From NCBI RefSeq assembly GCF_002874775.1, contig NZ_CP020991.1, forward strand, positions 540,918-604,917: DNA of 64,000 nucleotides, read 5' to 3'. Below the pieces are notes generated by a model. The model saw only the letters and a list, made by a program, of their open reading frames with translations, was not told the origin of the DNA and searched no databases. Source of the DNA: Monoglobus pectinilyticus. GTDB lineage: Bacteria; Bacillota; Clostridia; Monoglobales; Monoglobaceae. Position 1 is the stretch's first letter, and every line of letters starts with the position of its first letter. Of the stretch, positions 35,937 to 44,852 are shown piece by piece. The translations under genes and the position numbers were made by a program.

Positions 35937-36704
35937 TTAAAGGTGGTCAATAACTTCATATGCATACTTATAAACTCTGTTTGCTGCCTCGTCGGGTGAA
36001 ATATCACCATGAGCTAGACAGCATCGTAGCATATAAAGAATTGTGATAATTGCTTGACTTCTTTTGTTAGAATCATTTATGAAGCTATATACTCCTATCT
36101 TTCTAGCTTCTTCTGATGTATCTAAAACACTAGTAATTATATATGGATTAAGTTTTTTGTAACATTGTAAACATTTAGTTTTTTGAGTATCTGACAATTG
36201 AATAAATATCGATTGTTGCTTTAAAGTTTCCTCATCGTATTCGTCTTGTTCAATATGTAGAATTTCTAATCCTGTACGATTATTTTTCACTGTGGTTGTT
36301 AATTTGCCTTGTGAGCGTAAACACTTATAATGTATATTTGAGTAATCAAATTTTTCTAAGTTATTCTTGTTTTTTACTGCTACCTCAGAAAATGATATTT
36401 GTTGTCTAACCCCAATGAACTCTTGCGTTGTAATTGCTGCATTCAACAGAGCTTCATGCAGTTTTACAAGATTATCTTGATATGTAAGACCTTCAGAATC
36501 CGTCGCATTTAATAAATTTGTCATATATGTTTTAAAACGATTGCTTTGTTCGGAAATGTACTCAATACATTTTTGATCTGTTCCCGGAGGAATTTCTCCA
36601 CTAAATTTGTACCAAGCATTAAAAGCAACCCATGCTTTCATAAAAGCAGAAAAATAATCTATATTAATATTTATTGCCTCAATCCAGTCTTTATATCCAG
36701 CCAC
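35937..36704 (-). CDS. HEPN-like protein in R-M/Shedu operon
   Basis: A 255-residue all-helical protein. The N-terminus (FMKAWVAFNAWYKF) and the C-terminal ILYMLRCCLAHGDISPDEA carry the pattern of HEPN domains; RCCLAH is an Rx4H motif, the catalytic signature of HEPN ribonucleases. It lies 11 bases after the specificity-subunit gene and 44 bases before Shedu on the same strand, embedded in a defence cluster. An RNase acting in abortive infection or as an R-M back-up is inferred. No partner nucleotidyltransferase is adjacent, though AbiEii lies two genes upstream. I do not know a named family for the full protein. Confidence 0.6.
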   Translation of the reverse strand: MAGYKDWIEAININIDYFSAFMKAWVAFNAWYKFSGEIPPGTDQKCIEYISEQSNRFKTYMTNLLNATDSEGLTYQDNLVKLHEALLNAAITTQEFIGVRQQISFSEVAVKNKNNLEKFDYSNIHYKCLRSQGKLTTTVKNNRTGLEILHIEQDEYDEETLKQQSIFIQLSDTQKTKCLQCYKKLNPYIITSVLDTSEEARKIGVYSFINDSNKRSQAIITILYMLRCCLAHGDISPDEAANRVYKYAYEVIDHL

Positions 36705-36715
36705 TTTTTCTTCAC

Positions 36716-38152
36716 CTACCTAGCGTATATAACTTCTTCATCCATAATCCTTAAAGCTTCTTGCTCTAAAAGATATGCTTCATATCGCTTTTTGTTTGCC
36801 TCTAACGCCAAGCCATTAATTTTTTTTTGAATGTCTTCATTTTTAAGCAATGGGATTTCAACAGAAGCTAAGCTATTATTATCAATCATATCTACAACAG
36901 AGCCATAAGTTTGTCTGCGCACCAACTCATTACCCCATTCACTATTTAGAAAAATATAGATGTATCCAGCAATTTTTTCGTTAGCGGGTATTAATTTTAA
37001 CACATTTTGACTCACTGCATATCCATTCCACTGCTTTGGTACAAGAGTAGTTATTCCGATTGTACCTCTATCGGTTACCAAAATTGTATTCTCCGTAACT
37101 TTTAGTTCCTTTTCATAACGTTTTTTATGAATCGGTTTAGATAGATACTTTTCAGTCTTGGGATTTAACTGTGTTATTTCTTTGCCTCCTAAAAAAGGAT
37201 AGCCATAACCTTCTTCAACATATGTACGTTTGAAAACACCTGCAAGAATTATATCCTTACTTATTCGTTTATCACCTATATTGGTCACTTCCGCGGCATA
37301 TTTATTAAGATGTTCAACGATTGCAGCAACAATCGGAACATGATATGAAGCATCAGCTCTTCCACACATGTGGCTTAATTTAATACTAAACGTGCCTACA
37401 GAAGCATCCATTTTGTAATAATCTACATTGAAATCCTTTATTGGTGGTAGTTTTAACTCTTGTATCAGCAATTCTGTCGCTTCATCAATCAAATCATTTG
37501 ATTCGTCACGCAATTTATATGATTCTACTACTAAATCATTAATTTTTCCTTTAACTTCATCAGGAGCATTAGGAATCGGAACTGATGAAAGGTGTTCAGG
37601 TTCTATATGTGTAATAACAGCACCATAACTATTTGTAAGTAGAATTTTATTGCCAATTTTACTTTTTAAATAAGCGTAAATGTATCCTTGATCTACATTG
37701 TGCTTACAGTCTATTCTAAGTAAATCATGGCTGAAAATTAAATCATTTAGCGTTTCAGAAACATACGAAACTTTTCCAATTGTCCCTGAACAAGTCATTA
37801 AAATCTGACCTTTATGTACTCTTAAAGCGTCAATATTAGTTTGTGTTAAATGAGAAATATAACCATCAGGTGTGGGCTTAATATCAACTATTGTTGATGG
37901 TTGATATATTGGCATATCCGAATTCTCAACCCAAATTCGTTTAAATCTAGCACCCGTATATGATGTTGTCAATCCTTTTTCTCCGCCAATAGTTGTAAGC
38001 GGATATTTGCCGTTTGCTATTATCTGCCGAGCCCGTTTTGCTTCTACATCAAAAACACTTGCTTCGAGGCGTTTTCCTCGTGATATTACATCTGCCAAAG
38101 AAACAGAACACCATTTAAGAGAATCTTTACTCTCAGTAATATTATTTACCAT
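36716..38152 (-). CDS. type I/IIB restriction-modification specificity subunit (HsdS-like)
   Basis: A 478-residue protein starting MVNNITESKDS; GGAGGG precedes this ATG, and the first eight codons overlap the methylase stop. It has two target-recognition halves. Each shows the HsdS pattern of a sequence-reading beta region (GQILMTCSGTIGKVSYVS; TILVTDRGTIGITTLVPK) followed by a conserved helix (PEHLSSVPIPNAPDEVKGKI; NNSLASVEIPLLKNEDIQKK). It gives the methylase-nuclease its DNA target. The translational overlap with the preceding gene supports a stoichiometric complex. Target sequence not deducible. Confidence 0.88.
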   Translation of the reverse strand: MVNNITESKDSLKWCSVSLADVISRGKRLEASVFDVEAKRARQIIANGKYPLTTIGGEKGLTTSYTGARFKRIWVENSDMPIYQPSTIVDIKPTPDGYISHLTQTNIDALRVHKGQILMTCSGTIGKVSYVSETLNDLIFSHDLLRIDCKHNVDQGYIYAYLKSKIGNKILLTNSYGAVITHIEPEHLSSVPIPNAPDEVKGKINDLVVESYKLRDESNDLIDEATELLIQELKLPPIKDFNVDYYKMDASVGTFSIKLSHMCGRADASYHVPIVAAIVEHLNKYAAEVTNIGDKRISKDIILAGVFKRTYVEEGYGYPFLGGKEITQLNPKTEKYLSKPIHKKRYEKELKVTENTILVTDRGTIGITTLVPKQWNGYAVSQNVLKLIPANEKIAGYIYIFLNSEWGNELVRRQTYGSVVDMIDNNSLASVEIPLLKNEDIQKKINGLALEANKKRYEAYLLEQEALRIMDEEVIYAR

Positions 38153-40164
38153 GACAATCCCTCCTGCTTCTTCCAATCAGCAAAGATTGCCGGAACATCT
38201 GGAGTTTGGTCATCCTCAACTTTCTTTTTCTGTTCATGAGATACTACTGCACTTTCCTCGGTTTCACCATCCAGCAAAATACTATTTGTATCCGGAACAA
38301 GTATTTCATTTCCCTCTTTATCTCGCTTAAAGGTCGGATTACCTCGCTTATCGTGTCCAACTTTTTCAACCATAGCCATAAAAATATTATAATCAGCCAT
38401 TGTTCCGCTTTTTTCTTCTGCATCTTTTTGTTCTTGAGTTTTCTTCTGCAAGAACAATACAGATGTTTGAGTACCATTTCTCGGCTGAAATGTATCTACA
38501 TGCAAATCAACACTACCAATAATTCTATGGTTCTTTATTAACCATTCACGAATATATCCCAGTCCTGGAGAACCAAGAATAGAGTCAGGCAGCACAATCC
38601 CCATTCTGCCACCTTCAGTCAAAAACTGTGTGCATCGCTCAATAAATAGAATTTCAGGAGGAACGGAGGACTGTAAACGGTCAGTCATAGTCCATACTCT
38701 TGTTTTCTTATTATTTTCCCAAATGTGAGCAAGTTCAAACTGTTCCAAAATATTTTTATCCTTAACCGGAATTTTACTTCCGAACGGAGGATTGGTAACA
38801 ATTACATCAAAGTAACCTATCGTTTTATAATTTCTCATTTCCGATTTATCAATTCCAAGCGCTTCTGCAAGCTTTGTACGGAACTCATCTGTCCATTCAT
38901 GAGGTGGAAGCAACGAATTGGTCTGTAAAATATTACCGCTTCCATCGTTATTCATAACCATATTCATTTTAGTTGCTTTAACAAGATCAGGATTTATATC
39001 AAACCCAAAATAATAATTTGATGCCATTTCTGAAATTCTATCATTAAAAGTCCTTATAGAATCATTGTCCCAATCTTTACGTGGAGAACATATTTGTTCA
39101 GCAAATGCAATTTCAAGGTCACCAATTACATGTGTCATAGCGGTAACCAAGAACCCACCTGTTCCACACGAACTGTCGAGAATGCGCTCTTCCATTTTAG
39201 GATTAATCATCTCGACAACCATTTTCATTACATTTCTAGGCGTAAAAAATTCGCCTCTGTCACCGCGAAGGTTGGCACCAACTATTTCTTCATAGGCTTT
39301 ACCCTTAATATCGATGTTGGTGTTAAGCAAGCTGTATTTTTGAAGTTCGCTAACAATATATGCAAGACTACGAGGAGCAAGTTTGATTTCATCATTAGAA
39401 TCAAATATTTTGCCATGTTTTTTCTTAACACGCTCAAATATTTTTGATATACGTTTCTTTACAGTTAATTGCCCATCAGGATTAGAACGTTCCTCTGATG
39501 TAGTATAAAATTCAAGAGGATTGGGAATATTTCTTTCATCTTCAATTTTACAGAAAATAACTTTAAGCAGTTCAAAGAAAGCCGGTTGTTTCTGTAAACC
39601 ATCATTTACATGAATGTGATTATGACATGTCTTGAACACAAATAGAAGATTATCATCATAAGCATTTTTAAGAGATGTTCTCTTTGGGCGATTTATGTCA
39701 TCCAAGCTACCATCAGCAGAAGGAATATCGTTATAGTCCATAAAATCAATTTGCCCTTTATCATTTTTGAATTTTCTATAAACTTCCTTTTGCTTGCCAT
39801 TTGTCCACATGCCCCATTCGCAGTTAGGGCAAGCAGACATGTAAGATTTTAGTTGCTCTACGCCCTCTTTAGCGTTTCGAGCCTCTACAGCTTCTTTTTT
39901 ACATTCGATAATCAATTTTACATTTTCTTGTGTTTTTTCAGAACAATCCTTATTGAAAATAACAATGTCCGCTCGTGGTTTTCTTGAACCAAGCTGGAGA
40001 GTATATTCAATACTAATTTGCTTTGGTGAATATTTATGCTCATTTACAAGACGCTTTTCAATGGTTTGCCTAACATACTCTTCGGGGGTATCATTACGAA
40101 ACTTACCATCTACGTAGTCACAAATTTTGCCTTCGGGGATTACAATTACTTTTGTATCAGCCAT
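38146..40164 (-). CDS. fused nuclease-N6-adenine methyltransferase (BcgI-like R-M subunit)
   Basis: A 672-residue protein starting MADTKVIVIPEGK after GGAGG. Residues about 20-140 form an HSDR_N-type PD-(D/E)xK domain (RKPRADIVIFNK with Asp, LIIECKKE as ExK). A helical linker follows, then the HsdM N6-adenine methylase: SAM motif ILDSSCGTGGFL, catalytic motif DVIVTNPPFGSK (NPPF), and a C-terminal helical domain. No separate HsdR translocase is present. Nuclease and methylase in one chain plus a separate S subunit is the layout of type IIB BcgI-like systems. Overlap with the S gene indicates coupling. Cleavage activity is inferred from motifs. Confidence 0.85.
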   Translation of the reverse strand: MADTKVIVIPEGKICDYVDGKFRNDTPEEYVRQTIEKRLVNEHKYSPKQISIEYTLQLGSRKPRADIVIFNKDCSEKTQENVKLIIECKKEAVEARNAKEGVEQLKSYMSACPNCEWGMWTNGKQKEVYRKFKNDKGQIDFMDYNDIPSADGSLDDINRPKRTSLKNAYDDNLLFVFKTCHNHIHVNDGLQKQPAFFELLKVIFCKIEDERNIPNPLEFYTTSEERSNPDGQLTVKKRISKIFERVKKKHGKIFDSNDEIKLAPRSLAYIVSELQKYSLLNTNIDIKGKAYEEIVGANLRGDRGEFFTPRNVMKMVVEMINPKMEERILDSSCGTGGFLVTAMTHVIGDLEIAFAEQICSPRKDWDNDSIRTFNDRISEMASNYYFGFDINPDLVKATKMNMVMNNDGSGNILQTNSLLPPHEWTDEFRTKLAEALGIDKSEMRNYKTIGYFDVIVTNPPFGSKIPVKDKNILEQFELAHIWENNKKTRVWTMTDRLQSSVPPEILFIERCTQFLTEGGRMGIVLPDSILGSPGLGYIREWLIKNHRIIGSVDLHVDTFQPRNGTQTSVLFLQKKTQEQKDAEEKSGTMADYNIFMAMVEKVGHDKRGNPTFKRDKEGNEILVPDTNSILLDGETEESAVVSHEQKKKVEDDQTPDVPAIFADWKKQEGLSW

Positions 40165-40188
40165 TATTTTTTCCTCCAATATTTCCTG

Positions 40189-41019
40189 TTATCTCAATGC
40201 TTCTTTTAACGATGAAATTATACTATCATACTCAATATTTTTAGCGTAATCAAACTGTTTTTGATAATTACTCCACATTTTCTTTAAATCCGAGCTTTCT
40301 AAAATCACGGTAATCGCATCATCAAAAGCCATTATCTGATTTCTTGTCCCTCTATGTTCAATAGTTTTCTTTAATGCTTCTTGAAATACCTCTTTGTCAA
40401 ATTTCTGCGTTGTAATCAATATGTACGCATCATAAAAATCTCTCGGTCGAGTATTAAAAATACTTCTGCGTAAAATTGTTTCAATCTTTTCAGCCAAAAC
40501 AGTTTCTATGTTATATGCCCATACTTCAAAAGTCAATGCTTCATCAAATATGCCCGTAAAATCAAATTTGACAGCACTCGGAGTAATAACATCACCGGTT
40601 GAAACATCTATTGTCACTGGAGTAACAATAGTTTCATATATAGCATCCAACGCCACCCGGTATCCTCCATAAATGTCGTCTTCTCTAATTGGTGATATTC
40701 CTTTTAAAGAAAAAATCACATCATCATGTAAGTCTATGGCAAATATATCTTTTAACGCTTTTTCAATAGCATCCGGTGTAAGTGGCAAATTTTTAAGAGT
40801 AGTATCCAAATCCATAGTTGCTCTATTGTCCAATCCAACAAGAGCAGCTACAAGCATTCCGCCCTTTAATACAAATTTCTCTTTGTATTCAGAAACAGAC
40901 AGTCTGTTTAAAAACCGTTCAAACATATAGTTTTGTAAAATAACCTGCGCCGGAATATTTTTTGATTTTGCAATATTTCTGATTTTTGCCTTTAGGCTCA
41001 TCGCCTTAGCATTACTCAT
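40189..41019 (-). CDS. abiEii: AbiEii/AbiGii-family nucleotidyltransferase toxin
   Basis: A 276-residue toxin of the type IV AbiE toxin-antitoxin system. The nucleotidyltransferase core reads FVLKGGMLVAALVGLDNRATMDLDTTLK (GG and DxD-type metal site), with the conserved VEVA-like LAEKIETILRR...RPRDFYDAYIL segment. AbiEii proteins inhibit growth, in studied homologues by adding nucleotides to tRNA acceptor ends, and abort phage infection. The gene overlaps the antitoxin stop by four bases. It lies 24 bases ahead of the R-M operon, so the antitoxin promoter may also serve the downstream genes. Confidence 0.9.
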   Translation of the reverse strand: MSNAKAMSLKAKIRNIAKSKNIPAQVILQNYMFERFLNRLSVSEYKEKFVLKGGMLVAALVGLDNRATMDLDTTLKNLPLTPDAIEKALKDIFAIDLHDDVIFSLKGISPIREDDIYGGYRVALDAIYETIVTPVTIDVSTGDVITPSAVKFDFTGIFDEALTFEVWAYNIETVLAEKIETILRRSIFNTRPRDFYDAYILITTQKFDKEVFQEALKKTIEHRGTRNQIMAFDDAITVILESSDLKKMWSNYQKQFDYAKNIEYDSIISSLKEALR

Positions 41020-41609
41020 AACAGCACCTCCATATAACTTCTCACCTGTGATAAAACTCCCATTTTACTTGCATACAAACTAAGATTGGCAAGATTTTTA
41101 TGAGAGCTTGACGCATACTGTTTTATCGAAGAAAGAAAAGTTTCATCTGCAATTCGATTTCTGCTTCTGATAATATCGCAAATAGTTCTCTCCATGTCAT
41201 ATGTCCAAACTAAACTCCCCATTGTTGTAGGTAATTGCGTTTTTCCTAATTCGTGCAGATCGTCTTTGATATAATAAATTTTGCATTCGCTGCTAATTGA
41301 ACGAGAGAGCGTTTTAGATGATGGAATTGTGACAGCATGCTCGAACGGTGTTCTTTCTGATATTTTATTTAAAAACAATGCGCTTTCGTGCGAAAAGATA
41401 ATCAGATTTGAGCGAAGCTGCAGCGACAGCATTTCATCATGCAACTCCTCTGACAAAACATACTGCCCCATTGAAATTCGAGAAATTTTCCCATCCTTGC
41501 AAAGTTTAGACAAGCTCGCGCGACTCACACCTTGTTCAAGCGCAGTTTTTGTCTGTATTAGTCCATTATTTGAATTTGATATTTCTTTTAATATATCAAT
41601 CGAATTCAT
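41016..41609 (-). CDS. abiEi: AbiEi-family antitoxin
   Basis: A 197-residue protein with an N-terminal winged-helix (NGLIQTKTALEQGVSRASLSKL, DGKISRISMGQYVL) and the AbiEi C-terminal domain (IIFSHESALFLNKISERTPF, TYDMERTICDIIRSR). AbiEi antitoxins bind their own promoter through the wing-helix domain and counteract AbiEii without forming a stable protein complex. Overlap with the toxin start is ATGA. Two direct-repeat copies covering the promoter are likely autoregulation sites. Confidence 0.9.
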   Translation of the reverse strand: MNSIDILKEISNSNNGLIQTKTALEQGVSRASLSKLCKDGKISRISMGQYVLSEELHDEMLSLQLRSNLIIFSHESALFLNKISERTPFEHAVTIPSSKTLSRSISSECKIYYIKDDLHELGKTQLPTTMGSLVWTYDMERTICDIIRSRNRIADETFLSSIKQYASSSHKNLANLSLYASKMGVLSQVRSYMEVLL

Positions 41610-41640
41610 CCGAATACCTCATTCTTATTATGATACAGAA

Positions 41641-41722
41641 ATCATATCACATTTCTTGCCATTTGTCAATCTTTGTTTGATATTTAATACGAATTGCTAA
41701 TCACGTTCTTGTCATTTGTCAA
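41641..41722 (-). promoter_or_regulatory. abiE promoter with duplicated operator-like sequence
   Basis: Minus-strand TTGACA (41664-41669), 17 bases, TATGAT (41641-41646). The sequence TTGACAAATGGCAAGAAATG is repeated as TTGACAAATGACAAGAACG starting at 41722, about 53 bases upstream and in the same orientation. AbiEi-type autorepressors bind repeats, so these are likely operators. Confidence 0.7.
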
Positions 41723-41724
41723 AA

Positions 41725-41753
41725 ATGCCTATTCCACAAAACAGAATAGGCAT
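41725..41753 (-). terminator. terminator after mobilization operon
   Basis: ATGCCTATTC pairs perfectly with GAATAGGCAT. On the minus strand TTTTTG follows. It separates the relaxase/secreted-protein genes from the abiE promoter. Confidence 0.8.
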
Positions 41754-41764
41754 TAAAGCAAATT

Positions 41765-42325
41765 TTATTTTGATTCCAATATCAATTTTCTTGCAATCGC
41801 AAACAAACCGCTGTCCACCGCCGGAATATCTCTATAGCAAGTATCCTTTGAAAATTCCACCTCTGGGTTAAACGATGGATTGACTGATTGATAAATTCGG
41901 ATATGGACATTTTTAGCCGCTGTTTGATAATCAATCCGTTCCGCAACATATTCATCAATCACAGACGAAATAATCGCTTTTACTCGTTCAATATTTTCCG
42001 TATAAAACTCCGGTTTTAAATACATATCCCGATACTGCCGAATAGCATTGTTCGCCACATCCGCAAGTTCACCATAGCTATAGCCGCCCGTCTGTCCATT
42101 CAACCACGCTTCAAAAAGTATGGCATTGGATTTTGCTCTTGCATCGGCATATCCCAATCTATTTTGCACCTCAATAAAGATGCTGCCTATCAAATTCTCA
42201 GCCACAATAATAGCTTCTTCGCTCGTGTAGCATGGTGCCGATTCTCTCTGCACCTCTGCTGCGATTGCGCTGACCGGCAATACCATTGCCGCAATGATTA
42301 AAATAATAGCTTTTATAGTTTTCAT
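41765..42325 (-). CDS. exported protein of unknown function, co-transcribed with relaxase
   Basis: A 186-residue protein with a signal peptide (MKTIKAIILIIAAMVLPVSAIAAEV, mature about residue 25). ATG at 42325 follows GGAGGTCATT. The mature part is helical (ENLIGSIFIEVQNRLGYADARAK, IISSVIDEYVAERIDYQTAAKN) and has a PCYTSEEA start and a single further Cys. It begins 14 bases after the relaxase stop, so it belongs to the mobilization operon. I do not recognise the family; a role at the envelope during transfer is only a guess. Confidence 0.6.
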   Translation of the reverse strand: MKTIKAIILIIAAMVLPVSAIAAEVQRESAPCYTSEEAIIVAENLIGSIFIEVQNRLGYADARAKSNAILFEAWLNGQTGGYSYGELADVANNAIRQYRDMYLKPEFYTENIERVKAIISSVIDEYVAERIDYQTAAKNVHIRIYQSVNPSFNPEVEFSKDTCYRDIPAVDSGLFAIARKLILESK

Positions 42326-42339
42326 AATGACCTCCAAAC

Positions 42340-43671
42340 CTATCTTGTAAAATAATTTTTGTATACCACTTGACTTTTCCCCTGAACCTGTTGCTCAAGC
42401 TGTACGGCTTGTTTGTGCTTTTCCTGTATGCGTTTGGAATCCTCAACTATATCTTTGCACAACTTCACCTTTTTCCGTAGCTCGGATAGCTGTAGATTAA
42501 TGTCCCTAATGTCTTTTTCACCGTCCGGCTTATCATAAAGCATTTGCCGTTCGGCGGTCAGCTTCAGGATGTCATCTTCTGCTGATTTTCGAAAAACTGC
42601 AAGTTGTTCAACCGTTTCAATATCATTTTCACACAGGAATTTAAATTGCTTTTGATACCGTTCCAATTTTGTAAGTTCCTCCCGCAGATAGAACGATACT
42701 CTCTGCGGCGTTTCCTTTTTGCGTATTCGACCGAACAGATATAAATAATGATAATACAAAGCCTTGAAGCCGTGTAATTTTTGCGGCTCGTATTTTTTCG
42801 CCCATGCGTTATAATCCACAGATGGACTCGAAAGTGATTTGATGCCGATTCTTGCCATTCTGATACGCTCTTGAATTTTTTCTTCGGTGTAATCTGCACC
42901 CAAGGATTTTAACCTGACAAACCTTTGTGAATACGACGGTTGTAGTGCAATATGTTTCACATTCTCGCCGTACTTAACCTCATACCCTCGCTGCTGTAAT
43001 ATACGCCAAAAATCTTTGTAAGTATAAGAGCATTTTATAATCTCGTCGATCTCCTCCCGAATCTGACCTCGCATCGTTGGCAAGCCTGCCTTTTCAGCTT
43101 TCCACTCCGCATAATGCTTGGATTTTCCGTATTCCGGATTTTCTATGACAGACAGCCCATACTCCCGGCACAATTTGTCCGAAGCATCACGCATGATGTT
43201 ATACGCTTTAATGCCGCCCCTGAACTTTGCCCCATCGGTAAACGAAACAGAATTTAGGCAGAAATGATTATGCAAATGATCTTTATCAAGATGCGTTGTA
43301 ACTAAAATCTGAAATCGCTCACCCCACAATCTTTTTGCCAATTCCACGCCGACCTCATGTGCCAAATCCGGCGTGACTTCACCGGGCGGAAAACTTTGAT
43401 AGCCGTGATAAGCTAAAACTTTGTCCGTTTTATCAAACTGCTTTTTCGTCATAATCATTTGGTCACGGGCAATATCCGAAGAACAGTTGATTCCTGTAAC
43501 ATATAACCGCTGGTGCGTTTTATCAGCATTTTCAGCATAGCGGATAACATCTTCCAGCGCCTGTAATTCTGAATCCGTATATTTGGCGCTGTCTGTCTTC
43601 TCCGGATTTTTGACATAATTGATTACGCTGTCCAGCCTGCCTTTTATAGACCATATTCTTGTAGTAGCCAT
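42340..43671 (-). CDS. MOBP-type relaxase
   Basis: A 443-residue relaxase/mobilization nuclease. The three-His metal motif is HLDKDHLHNHF (about residues 131-141), preceded by LAYHGYQSFPPGEVTPDLAHEVG, typical of MobA/VirD2-like MOBP relaxases of Firmicute transposons. The N-terminal Tyr candidate for DNA nicking is in INYVKNPEKT. The C-terminal third is coiled-coil. It nicks oriT and pilots DNA during conjugative mobilization. Its start overlaps the MobC-like gene by 28 bases. Confidence 0.9.
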   Translation of the reverse strand: MATTRIWSIKGRLDSVINYVKNPEKTDSAKYTDSELQALEDVIRYAENADKTHQRLYVTGINCSSDIARDQMIMTKKQFDKTDKVLAYHGYQSFPPGEVTPDLAHEVGVELAKRLWGERFQILVTTHLDKDHLHNHFCLNSVSFTDGAKFRGGIKAYNIMRDASDKLCREYGLSVIENPEYGKSKHYAEWKAEKAGLPTMRGQIREEIDEIIKCSYTYKDFWRILQQRGYEVKYGENVKHIALQPSYSQRFVRLKSLGADYTEEKIQERIRMARIGIKSLSSPSVDYNAWAKKYEPQKLHGFKALYYHYLYLFGRIRKKETPQRVSFYLREELTKLERYQKQFKFLCENDIETVEQLAVFRKSAEDDILKLTAERQMLYDKPDGEKDIRDINLQLSELRKKVKLCKDIVEDSKRIQEKHKQAVQLEQQVQGKSQVVYKNYFTR

Positions 43672-44003
43672 GCTTCATCACCCCTTTCGGGAAGTATCTG
43701 GTATCTGGAAAGCTCCAGCAGCACCTCGTTGAGCTTTTTCACATTTTCCTCATAAGCCTGAACCTGAATAAAGCCTTTTGCATTTGCCACCTTTGCAATC
43801 TGATTGATGCTGTTTCCAATCGCATTCAACTCCCGTGTCATATTATAAAAATCTGCTGTTGGTTTTTCCTTTGGCTTCACTCCCAAAAGCAGCATCCGCA
43901 AATATTGCTCTTTAGAAACACCGACCATTTGTGATTTTTTATTCAACAGCTCCGCCTCTTTATCGTTGAGACGGAGCGTCATTTTGTGGTTTCTTTCCCT
44001 CAT
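43644..44003 (-). CDS. mobC: MobC-like relaxosome accessory protein
   Basis: A 119-residue protein starting MRERNHKMTLRLNDKEAELL; AAAGGAG precedes this ATG. A ribbon-helix-helix region (residues 5-50) is followed by the MobC core FYNMTRELNAIGNSINQIAKVANAKG. MobC proteins bind oriT and help the relaxase open the nick site. It is immediately downstream of a candidate oriT and overlaps the relaxase gene. Confidence 0.88.
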   Translation of the reverse strand: MRERNHKMTLRLNDKEAELLNKKSQMVGVSKEQYLRMLLLGVKPKEKPTADFYNMTRELNAIGNSINQIAKVANAKGFIQVQAYEENVKKLNEVLLELSRYQILPERGDEAWLLQEYGL

Positions 44004-44027
44004 AAAAATTCTCCTTTCGTCTTTTCG

Positions 44028-44075
44028 GGTATTAGGGCGGCGCACTAAATAGGAGAATTTGGACATCCAAATGCT
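44028..44075. other. candidate oriT of the guaA island
   Basis: Just upstream of mobC. The minus strand contains TTTAGTGCGCCGCCCT (44034-44049), resembling the TAAGTGCGCCCT nic region of IncQ/pIP501-type origins, next to the inverted repeat ATTTGG-ACAT-CCAAAT (44057-44072). The similarity is by eye. Confidence 0.45.
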
Positions 44076-44110
44076 ATGCTTGTTAGAACATTAGAACATT
44101 ACGTTCCTAC

Positions 44111-44467
44111 TCACACATAAATCAGCTCGTGATTTATGACCTCTTCTGCAGAGGCTTTTACGTTATTAAAATGTCCTACCCACTCCATTTGATGTGTCGC
44201 CTTATCAGGCGCAGATTTCTCTGCCGCACTAATAAATTGTTTTAAAATTTTCCGTGCCTGAACATCGACTTCATGCAGATGTTCGGACAGATTTCCTGTT
44301 GATAGAAGATAGCTGTAATGACATCTTCTATACTCTTTAAGGTATCGCTCCCTTGCCCTGCCATATTTCCCGATGGTGAATTTTTCCTCTAAAATTGTTA
44401 AATCCGGAATCAAGTAATCACCGCATTGTTTGTAAGTACCGCCCATTTGTTCATAAATTGATTTCAT
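44111..44467 (-). CDS. tnpV: TnpV-family transposon protein
   Basis: A 118-residue protein starting MKSIYEQMGGTYKQCGDYLI, the characteristic opening of the TnpV family carried by Firmicute mobilizable and conjugative transposons. AAAGGAG lies ten bases upstream of this ATG. The GKYGRARERYLKEYRR segment and helical C-terminus fit. The family has no firmly established function. Confidence 0.85.
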   Translation of the reverse strand: MKSIYEQMGGTYKQCGDYLIPDLTILEEKFTIGKYGRARERYLKEYRRCHYSYLLSTGNLSEHLHEVDVQARKILKQFISAAEKSAPDKATHQMEWVGHFNNVKASAEEVINHELIYV

Positions 44468-44541
44468 CGTATCGCCGCTCCTTTTCGTAATTATGTTTAC
44501 AGGAATGTGCCACATTCCTGTCATAGTGGTTAGCGTAAAAT

Positions 44542-44775
44542 TTACCACCTAAAATCCTTGTGCATACCAACCGTATCCAAATATTTCTGCCTTGCCGCTT
44601 GTTTTTCTTCTTCGGTTTCGGCTGTTTTATACTCAGTATAATGCTGATGCCGTATCATGGAGTCCAGCTTATCTTGCAGACCTTTTGCAATTTCTTCTGT
44701 ATCATCATAATCTTCTGCCAGATGATACAGTAATAATTTGACAAACAGTTCATAACTGATTTGAACATTTTTCAT
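44542..44775 (-). CDS. small transposon-associated protein of unknown function
   Basis: A 77-residue acidic, helical protein (ISYELFVKLLLYHLAEDYDD, QDKLDSMIRHQHYTEYKTAE). Similar short proteins are common in Clostridia transposons beside TnpV, but no function is known to me. The direction and spacing fit the island's left-reading block. Confidence 0.65.
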   Translation of the reverse strand: MKNVQISYELFVKLLLYHLAEDYDDTEEIAKGLQDKLDSMIRHQHYTEYKTAETEEEKQAARQKYLDTVGMHKDFRW

Positions 44776-44852
44776 TTCATATCTATCCTTTCAAGATGGT
44801 AAGGCGGCAAGGTGACCTTTTCTATACAATAGGGCATCTTGCCATCTTGTAT

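Noticed and set aside
38146-40164. Classical type I R-M with a missing hsdR gene elsewhere in the island
   Set aside because: The methylase itself carries a PD-(D/E)xK domain, so a BcgI-like arrangement explains the absence of HsdR better.
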